This document shows, piece after piece, positions 1 through 6,057 of a stretch of DNA of 7,828 nt (positions are counted from its first letter, which is position 1; each line of letters begins with the position of its first letter). The stretch is from Bacteroidales bacterium UBA2716. Its GTDB lineage: Bacteria; Bacteroidota; Bacteroidia; Bacteroidales; UBA932. The stretch spans positions 1 to 7,828 of the forward strand of contig DEKS01000033.1 in assembly GCA_002354005.1 (NCBI GenBank). Direction: 5' to 3'. The position numbers and the translations under genes were made by a program. The notes below the pieces were generated by a model. That model did no database searches. It was not told the DNA's origin and was given only the letters and a program-made list of their open reading frames with translations.

Positions 1-1004
1 GCCATGAACAGGTAATAGTACTTGCCATTCTTCACGATTTCGGGAGCCTCGGAACCCTGCCAGTGGCTCCAGGTACCGGAAGCTACGCGGGTAGCGATAC
101 GCTTGCCGTAGTTGGGGTTGTTGCCCCAAGGCTCGCCCAGGCCCTTGAAGACCCCGTTCTCGAAGGCAGCCTTCGGGAGACCGCTTTCCGGGTCAATCTC
201 CATGATGGCGAAGCCGCTGTGCCAGGAACCGTAAATGAGCCAGTGCTTGTCCCCGTCCACAATGTAGGTGGGGTCGATGGCGTTGAAGTAGAAGTAGGCG
301 TTGCCGTAGTCTCCACCGTAGTTGGCGCAGGCAAAGTCACCAGCCGCCTTGTTGGTGGAAGAGCAAACCACAAAGCCCTTGTCCTCCCAGGAATCCGGAT
401 CTTCCGGCGTGGAAGTCTCGCACATGCCAATGAAAGCACGCTCGGTCCAGCTGCCGTCAAAGTTGGCGGCGGTGTTGGCCTTGCCGGTCTTGATGAAGTT
501 GTCCACGATGATGCTGTAGTACATGCGCACCTTGCCGTCAACCACGCGTACGCAGGGAGCCCAGTAACCGAACACCGGATTGTCGATGGGTTCCAGGTCC
601 ATGCGGCCGCGGATGCTGTTCAGAGAGTCTTTCACCCAGGTGGGAGCCTCGTTGAACGGGCCATAGACATGGGTCCAGTTCACCAGGTCCTTGGAACGCT
701 TGCCCTGGAAGTGGCGGCCGATGGGCGCTTTCTCATGCTCATTGCCATAAGAAGCGTCGGTGCCGAACATGTAGTAATACCCGTTATAATAGGTAACAGA
801 AGGGTCGTGGACGTTGGCCAGGTTCCAGTTGGGATGGAAGTCCCAGTTGGCGATGGCGGAATAGTCATCGGCATACGTGGGAATACCGTTGTCGTTCACT
901 TTTCCGGTATAATCCTCCTTGGTCCGGATACCCACACCTTCATCCTTGGAGCAGGCTGCCAATGCAAGGGCGCCGCAGAGGGCCAAAACAAGATATTTTT
1001 TCAT
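1..1004 (-). CDS. Glycoside hydrolase family 43 lipoprotein, endo-arabinanase type (3' end outside window)
   Basis: This gene encodes a secreted five-bladed beta-propeller glycosidase, probably hydrolysing alpha-1,5-L-arabinan or related arabinosides at the cell surface. The visible 334 codons begin with MKKYLVLALC and a lipobox ending LAAC, with Cys18 as the lipidated residue, followed by SKDE, which resembles the Bacteroidota surface-export signal. GH43 landmarks occur in order: VHDPSV (Asp67, expected catalytic base), FGYWAPCV (146-152), NAIDP (Asp244, expected pKa modulator), then YGSWHSGFAIMEID, and GSEAPEIV (Glu319, expected general acid). The HDP form of the first motif and the NAIDP...YGSW block are typical of the arabinanase branch rather than of beta-xylosidases. 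Residues 165-240 form a long insertion between the first and second catalytic Asp. The gene follows susD after 15 bases. An in-frame ATG at 1016 would add MRLI; 1004 is preferred because it gives a canonical signal peptide. The C-terminus, and any accessory domain, is unseen. The family is secure; exact substrate and endo or exo action are inferred. Confidence 0.88.
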   Translation of the reverse strand, partial: MKKYLVLALCGALALAACSKDEGVGIRTKEDYTGKVNDNGIPTYADDYSAIANWDFHPNWNLANVHDPSVTYYNGYYYMFGTDASYGNEHEKAPIGRHFQGKRSKDLVNWTHVYGPFNEAPTWVKDSLNSIRGRMDLEPIDNPVFGYWAPCVRVVDGKVRMYYSIIVDNFIKTGKANTAANFDGSWTERAFIGMCETSTPEDPDSWEDKGFVVCSSTNKAAGDFACANYGGDYGNAYFYFNAIDPTYIVDGDKHWLIYGSWHSGFAIMEIDPESGLPKAAFENGVFKGLGEPWGNNPNYGKRIATRVASGTWSHWQGSEAPEIVKNGKYYYLFM

Positions 1005-1022
1005 AATCAGTCTCATTTATTA
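1005..1022 (-). promoter_or_regulatory. susD/GH43 junction: tandem stops and translation start region
   Basis: Reading the minus strand, susD ends in TAA (1022-1020), followed at once by a second in-frame TAA (1019-1017) and then an in-frame ATG (1016-1014), four codons before the preferred ATG at 1004. There is no convincing Shine-Dalgarno purine run; the leader is AT-rich, as is usual in Bacteroidota. The short spacing means GH43 is co-transcribed with susD. No hairpin terminator is present in the gap. Confidence 0.6.
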
Positions 1023-2846
1023 GTTCAACGCAGTCACAGGGTGAATGGTCCAGGTAGGCGTGTTGGGCGTGCTGGTGTTGGCAGAGTTGCCGTGCAGCTT
1101 GGGGTTGTTGTTCAGGGTACCCTGGAAAATGGGGAAATACTCGTGTCCCTCGCGGAAGTAGGAGGTGTAGGAGTCGTCGGTGCATTCCAGCGCGGTACCG
1201 GAGCCTTTGGCGTCCAGATTGGCGGTGGTGATGGGCTTCATCACGTTCTCGTCGTACTTGTCGTCAAAGAAGTAACGGCTGTGGGCGGCAATCTGCTGCA
1301 GGCGCTCAGGATTGTAGAAGAAGCCCCAACGGATAAGGTCGATACCACGGCCATTCTCCAGACCGAACTCCTTCGGACGCTCTACGTTGGCAATCTGCTC
1401 GAAGAGTTTGTCGGCGTTGCCGGCGAAGGTGGCAAGGCTCAGCGGAGCCAGGGCAACACGTTCACGGACGGTATTGATCCAGTCAATCGCCTGCTGGGTG
1501 GGACCGCTGATTTCGTTTTCGCACTCGGCGGCGCGCAGGAGGACATCGGAATAACGCATCAGGCGAATGTTGATGCCGCAGTGCAGACCGGTAACCACGC
1601 TGTTATACAGACCCGTGCGGGCGTTGGTCCATTTGGCCACAGGGATACCGCCGTTGTCGTTGTTGGTGCGGAGCATGCCCTTGGTGGCATCGGTGATGGT
1701 AATCTGATACACCTCGTTCTTACGCGGGTCTCCGCCGGGATAAGCGGCGGTGGGGTTGCCCGTATACTGGTTGTATTCCGGCTCGTAGGTCATAGCCGTC
1801 CAATACAGACGGGGATCCAGACGACCGTCGGTGCACTTTTCTGCCTTGTACAGGTTGTAGAGCCAGTTGCTCATGGCAACGTCGCCCCAACCGCCAAAGG
1901 TACCGGGGCCCATGTTGGCCTCAAGGGCATGGCCCTGGGTAGCGTTGGAGGAGATGTTCACAGGGGTCCATTCCTCGTCCACGCCGCCGGTGCCATAGTC
2001 CATGAACTGGACCTCGAACAGGCTTTCCGCATTGTTCTCGTCTGCGCCTTCACGGAAGTTGGCACCGTAGTCGGCCACCAGTTCGTAGTGACCATACTCC
2101 TCGGAGCCGCCGTCGGCGGTGTTCAGGATGGCTTTCAGCACCGTGAGAGCCTCGGCATATTTGTGACGGAACATCAGGGTGCGGGCGTAGTAACCGGCGG
2201 CAGCACCGCAGGTAGCACGGCCCTTGGCCCATTCACCGCCCAAATCACGCTTGGGAAGCAGTTCCATGGCTTCTTTGAGGTCGGATTCCACCAGGTCCAG
2301 AATCTCGTCCTGGCTCACGTTCTCCGAGTAAATGGTCTCCAGGGAGCCATACTGAGCATAGTCGTCGAACTTGGGAACGGTCTGGTAGTAGGTGGCCAGC
2401 TCATAATAGGCCAGCGCACGGAGGAACAGGGCCTCGCCGCGCATACGGGCACGGTTCTGGGTCATGTTGTTCTCTTCCGGGTGGATCTTCTTGAGGACAA
2501 AGTTACAGCGGTTCACCACGTGGTAGCAGTCGCGCCATATCCACTGGTCGGTAACATCCACGGTACCCGGGGAATTGAGGTGGTCGGCCGGGATGTACCA
2601 GGCATTCTGGGGATTCCAGGCCTCGTCACCGCGCATTACGTCGTGCATGTAGCCTACACGGGCGAAGGTACCTTCAAGGCGGATGCGGTTGTAGCACGCA
2701 ATCACGGCTTCCTGAAGGTCTGCGTCGGTGTTGCCAAAGTCGTATGTGGTCTGGTTGTTCACATTTTTCACAGCCAGTTCCTTGTCGCAGGAGGCGACAG
2801 TAGCCAGAACGGTGAAGGCAGCCAGAATAAACGATATCTTTTTCAT
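1020..2846 (-). CDS. susD: SusD-family (RagB/SusD) surface glycan-binding lipoprotein
   Basis: This is the lipoprotein lid that sits over the partner SusC barrel and captures oligosaccharides at the outer surface. From the ATG at 2846 it is 608 residues, within the family's range. It has a signal peptide starting MKKISFILAA, lipobox VASC with Cys20, and acidic DKE just after it. Family landmarks are DVMRGDEAWNP near residue 69, the TPR helix RGEALFLRALAYYELATYY (136-154), RLMRYSDVLLRAAEC (428-442) and the C-terminal signature ERPKEFGLENGRGIDLIRW (489-507). The tail after about 580 is Thr/Pro/Asn-rich. An in-frame ATG at 2858 would add MHKN. I prefer 2846 because its context (AATATGAAAAA) matches the susC start, but both starts are possible. 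The gene lies directly after susC, the standard arrangement, and immediately before a GH43 gene. No glycan specificity can be read from the sequence. It shares no close sequence with characterised starch SusD that I can vouch for, so the symbol denotes the family only. Confidence 0.95.
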   Translation of the reverse strand: MKKISFILAAFTVLATVASCDKELAVKNVNNQTTYDFGNTDADLQEAVIACYNRIRLEGTFARVGYMHDVMRGDEAWNPQNAWYIPADHLNSPGTVDVTDQWIWRDCYHVVNRCNFVLKKIHPEENNMTQNRARMRGEALFLRALAYYELATYYQTVPKFDDYAQYGSLETIYSENVSQDEILDLVESDLKEAMELLPKRDLGGEWAKGRATCGAAAGYYARTLMFRHKYAEALTVLKAILNTADGGSEEYGHYELVADYGANFREGADENNAESLFEVQFMDYGTGGVDEEWTPVNISSNATQGHALEANMGPGTFGGWGDVAMSNWLYNLYKAEKCTDGRLDPRLYWTAMTYEPEYNQYTGNPTAAYPGGDPRKNEVYQITITDATKGMLRTNNDNGGIPVAKWTNARTGLYNSVVTGLHCGINIRLMRYSDVLLRAAECENEISGPTQQAIDWINTVRERVALAPLSLATFAGNADKLFEQIANVERPKEFGLENGRGIDLIRWGFFYNPERLQQIAAHSRYFFDDKYDENVMKPITTANLDAKGSGTALECTDDSYTSYFREGHEYFPIFQGTLNNNPKLHGNSANTSTPNTPTWTIHPVTALN

Positions 2847-2871
2847 ATTCTTGTGCATTTTCAGATTACTA
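2847..2871 (-). promoter_or_regulatory. susC/susD junction: tandem stops and two in-frame starts
   Basis: On the minus strand susC ends in TAG (2871-2869), followed immediately by an in-frame TAA (2868-2866). Two candidate susD starts follow in one frame, ATG at 2858 and ATG at 2846. The gap is 10 or 22 bases depending on the start. There is no terminator-like hairpin and no strong Shine-Dalgarno sequence, so susC and susD should be translated from one message. Confidence 0.55.
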
Positions 2872-5800
2872 GAAGGACAGGTTTACACCCAGCATGAAGC
2901 TCATGGGAGCCGGATAGGAGCAATAGTTGAAGCCCGGGGTGAATACGCCGCCGGCGAAGTCAATATTGTAGCCCTTGTAAGCAGTGATGGTAGCCAGGTT
3001 CTGGCCGGACAGGTACAGGCGGACGCCATGGATGAAGGCGTTCTCGAACCATTTCTCCGGGAAGTTGTAACCCAGCTCAACGTTGGCTATCTTCCAGTAT
3101 GCACCGTTCTGCAGGAAGCGGGAGCTGAAGAAGTCGTTGTTCACCGTACCGGCGGCGGTGTTGGCCACGCGCGGCACGTTGGTGTTGGTATTGGTGGGCG
3201 TCCAGGCATTCACCAGGTCTACGCTCTTGTTGGTGATACCGTAAGAGCTGTGCAGGGCCTGGTCCACATAGTCCACCAGCTTATGACCGGCGGCGCCGAA
3301 CGTGGCGATGGTGAGGTCGAAGCCCTTGTACTCGAAGCGGGCGCTCAGACCAAACTGCACCTTGGGCATACCGCTGCCCAGGAAGGTGCGGTCGTCGGCC
3401 GTAATCTGGCCGTCGTTGTTGATGTCGCGGTAGGCCACATCACCGGGCTTGGCACCGTTCTGGACCACAAAGTCACCCTTGTCGTTCACGTGGTGGTCAA
3501 TCTCGTACTGGTTCTGGAAGATACCTTCGTACACATAACCGTAGAATCGGCCTACTTCCTCACCTACCACGGTGCGGCACATGGCATCGTCACGGGAAAC
3601 CGTACCCATACCCAGGGACGTTACCACGTTCTTGGGGAAGGTGACGTTACCGGAAATGTCATACTTGAAGGCGTTCTTGTAGTTGTGGTAGCTGGCGCTC
3701 AGTTCCACACCGGAGTTCACCATGGTGGCGGCGTTCATGGTCACGGCGTCGTTGGTGGCACCGGCTTCTGCAGGAACGGGCACGGAATACAGCAGGTCTT
3801 CGGAGATGTTGCGGTAGTAGTCCGCGTTGAACTCGAAGGCGCCGCCGAACATGGAATAATCCAAACCGATGTCCAGGGATTTCTTCTTTTCCCAGCGGAT
3901 GTACTCGTTCACGTAGTTGGAGATGGCGGAACCGGTCACCTTGGAGCCACCGAAGCTGTAGGTGTAGTTGCCGCGGGCCATGGTTTCCATGAAGGCATAG
4001 TCGCCGATGTTCTCGTTACCCAGGATACCGTACGATGCACGGATTTTGAGGAGGCTCACCAGGTGCGGATCCACATTGTCGGCGAAGAAACGCTCCTTGT
4101 CGATTCTCCAACCCAGGGAGAAGGACGGGAACCAGTCCCAACGGTTTACGCTCAGACGGGAAGAACCGTCCCGACGGACCGTAGCCTGGAAGAGGTACTT
4201 GCCATCGTAGTCGTAGTTGATACGGCCGATGATGGAAGCCAGCACGTGCTCGCTCTCATAGGAGCTGGCGTCACGGGTGGCGGCGTTGCTCACCTGCAGG
4301 TAGTAAGGCTCCGGGAAGTTGTTACCCCAGCCGGCCAGCGTGTGGTATTTCTCCCTCTGGAAGGTGAAACCGGCCACGGCATTCAGGTGATGCTTGCCGA
4401 ATTTTCCGTCATAGGTGAGGTAGTTCTCCACCAGGAAGTCGCTGTAGTTGTTGTAGTTCTCGCTCAGGCGCTCATTGGTCTTGGCCAGGTAGTTGGCGTT
4501 GGACAGGATGAAAGCCGGGAGGAAGGTGAAGCCCTTCACGAAGGAACGGCTGTAGGAGAGGTTCAGGTTGTAGTCCAGCTTGTGGTTGTCGTTCTTGTGA
4601 CCCACCATATCCAGGATGTCCAGGGTGGCGGAACCGGTGGCTACGATGCGGTCCACGGTGGATTTACGCTGAATCATGTTGTTGTACAGCAGCGGGTTGG
4701 CGATACGGATATCACCGTGCACGCTGTCATAGTAGGTACCGAAGCCGTAAGCGTCGTAGCTGTAGTCCGAGGCAGCGCCCACTACGCGGTCCAGGAACCA
4801 GGTGGTGGCGTCATAGGCCTTGATGGACGGGGGCATGAACAGGGCCGTTGCCATAATCGGGTACTGGGTACCATACAGACCCTGTACGTATTCGTTGGCA
4901 TTGGAGGCGGACATGTTGTCCTGGTCCGAGTGGGAATACACGATACCAGTGCGAATCTTCAGGAACTTGATGTCCATGGTGTTGTTCACACGGATGGTGA
5001 AACGGTCGAAGTTGGGACCTGCACCGCGGAGGGTACCCTTCTGGGAGAAGTAGTCCAGGCCAATATTGTAGGTGCTGTTCTCGCCACCGCCGGAAATATT
5101 CAGGTTGTGGTTGTGACGGATACCCGTCTTGAACATCTCCTTGAACCAGTCGGTATTGACCACCTTGGGATCCAGGTAGTTCTCGGAGCCAAGCACATAA
5201 CCGGAGGGCACTTTGTCGGCCAGGTCGGAGTTGGCATAGGACATGCGCATGTATTCTCCGTACTGGGCGGCGTCCATCACTTTGTACACGTCTTTGCGGA
5301 TTTGGTCCACACCCACATAACCGCGGTAATCCACCTTTACGGGCTGGTTTTTCTTACCGTTCTTGGTGGTGATGATGACCACGCCGTTAGCGGCACGGGA
5401 ACCGTAGATGGCGGCGGCGGATGCATCCTTCAGCACCTGGATGGTCTCGATGTCGTTCGGGGAGAAGTCGCGGATGGTGGTACCCATGGGCACGCCGTCA
5501 ATCACGTACAGCGGGCTGGTATCACCGAAGCTGCCGATACCACGGATGCGGACGGAAGGGTCTGCACCCGGCTGGCCGTCGGAAGTGATTTGCACACCGG
5601 CCACCTTACCTTCCAGCATGGAGGAGATGTTGGAGTGGGACACTTTCTTCATTTCGTCGGCATCCACAATGGCTACGGAACCGGTGAGGTCCACCTTCTT
5701 CTGGGAACCGTAACCCACCACGACCACTTGGTCCAGGAGGGTGGTTTCCGTCTTCATGGTGATGGTGCCCAGGTTACCGTCCGGGCCCACGGTGATTTCA

Positions 5801-6039
5801 ATGGTCTCGTAACCCACGGAGATGAACTGCAGCACGGAGCCTTCCGGTGCAGTGAGGGAGAAGTTACCGTCGAAGTCGGCGGTGGTGCCGTTTGTGGTAC
5901 CCTTCACTACGACGCCGGCGCCCAGCAGGGGCTCCCCGGTCTCGTCAATGACAGTACCCTTCACCGTCACGTTATTCTGCGCCAGGGCCGAGAAAACCAC
6001 GACCAGGAGCATCGCTATAGTTGAGAATAATTTTTTCAT
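2869..6039 (-). CDS. susC: SusC-family TonB-dependent outer-membrane glycan transporter
   Basis: This is a 1056-residue TonB-dependent transporter that imports oligosaccharides across the outer membrane together with the downstream SusD. In order it has a signal peptide MKKLFSTIAMLLVVVFSALA with probable cleavage before Gln21, a CarboxypepD_reg-like domain at about 25-85 (GTVIDETGEPLLGAGVVVKG, then DFDGNFSL), the SusC linker with the TonB-box-like stretch LDQVVVVGYG (about 102-111), a plug with VRIRGIG (163-169), PLYVIDGVP (176-184) and the LKDASAAAIYGSRAANGV block (203-220), then a beta-barrel ending in FMLGVNLSF with a C-terminal Phe. An EF-hand-like loop, DINNDGQITADDR (near bases 3390-3430), is common in this family. 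No STN domain precedes the carboxypeptidase-like domain, which argues against direct anti-sigma/ECF signalling through this transporter. A GTG at 6045 could add two residues; ATG 6039 is preferred as it opens the canonical signal peptide. It follows the Ig/CBM-like gene by 15 bases and precedes susD. The substrate is unknown beyond the GH43 hint. Confidence 0.96.
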   Translation of the reverse strand: MKKLFSTIAMLLVVVFSALAQNNVTVKGTVIDETGEPLLGAGVVVKGTTNGTTADFDGNFSLTAPEGSVLQFISVGYETIEITVGPDGNLGTITMKTETTLLDQVVVVGYGSQKKVDLTGSVAIVDADEMKKVSHSNISSMLEGKVAGVQITSDGQPGADPSVRIRGIGSFGDTSPLYVIDGVPMGTTIRDFSPNDIETIQVLKDASAAAIYGSRAANGVVIITTKNGKKNQPVKVDYRGYVGVDQIRKDVYKVMDAAQYGEYMRMSYANSDLADKVPSGYVLGSENYLDPKVVNTDWFKEMFKTGIRHNHNLNISGGGENSTYNIGLDYFSQKGTLRGAGPNFDRFTIRVNNTMDIKFLKIRTGIVYSHSDQDNMSASNANEYVQGLYGTQYPIMATALFMPPSIKAYDATTWFLDRVVGAASDYSYDAYGFGTYYDSVHGDIRIANPLLYNNMIQRKSTVDRIVATGSATLDILDMVGHKNDNHKLDYNLNLSYSRSFVKGFTFLPAFILSNANYLAKTNERLSENYNNYSDFLVENYLTYDGKFGKHHLNAVAGFTFQREKYHTLAGWGNNFPEPYYLQVSNAATRDASSYESEHVLASIIGRINYDYDGKYLFQATVRRDGSSRLSVNRWDWFPSFSLGWRIDKERFFADNVDPHLVSLLKIRASYGILGNENIGDYAFMETMARGNYTYSFGGSKVTGSAISNYVNEYIRWEKKKSLDIGLDYSMFGGAFEFNADYYRNISEDLLYSVPVPAEAGATNDAVTMNAATMVNSGVELSASYHNYKNAFKYDISGNVTFPKNVVTSLGMGTVSRDDAMCRTVVGEEVGRFYGYVYEGIFQNQYEIDHHVNDKGDFVVQNGAKPGDVAYRDINNDGQITADDRTFLGSGMPKVQFGLSARFEYKGFDLTIATFGAAGHKLVDYVDQALHSSYGITNKSVDLVNAWTPTNTNTNVPRVANTAAGTVNNDFFSSRFLQNGAYWKIANVELGYNFPEKWFENAFIHGVRLYLSGQNLATITAYKGYNIDFAGGVFTPGFNYCSYPAPMSFMLGVNLSF

Positions 6040-6057
6040 ATTCACTTATTGTTATTA
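6040..6057 (-). promoter_or_regulatory. Junction before susC: three in-frame stops and AT-rich start region
   Basis: On the minus strand the upstream gene ends TAA (6057-6055) with another TAA directly after it (6054-6052) and a third in-frame TAA at 6048-6046. GTG at 6045 and ATG at 6039 then follow in the same frame. The sequence is almost entirely A/T with no clear Shine-Dalgarno motif, a normal Bacteroidota initiation region. No promoter or terminator is evident, so susC is not the first gene of the transcript on this evidence. Confidence 0.55.

Noticed and set aside
63..2897. Long plus-strand open frame (944 codons) opposite GH43 and susD
   Set aside because: It mirrors the sense codons of both genes, which share a reading frame across their junction. 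The product is Val/Gly-rich with no recognisable motif, while the minus strand has full SusD and GH43 signatures.
2728..6024. Very long plus-strand open frame (1,098 codons) opposite susC
   Set aside because: It is in exact codon register with susC on the other strand and reads as a low-complexity Val/Gly/His-rich product with no domain. It exists because susC avoids TTA, CTA and TCA codons.
6043..6045. GTG at 6045 as the susC start
   Set aside because: The ATG two codons later gives a canonical MKK signal peptide and the same AATATGAAAAA context as the preferred susD start. GTG is possible but less likely.
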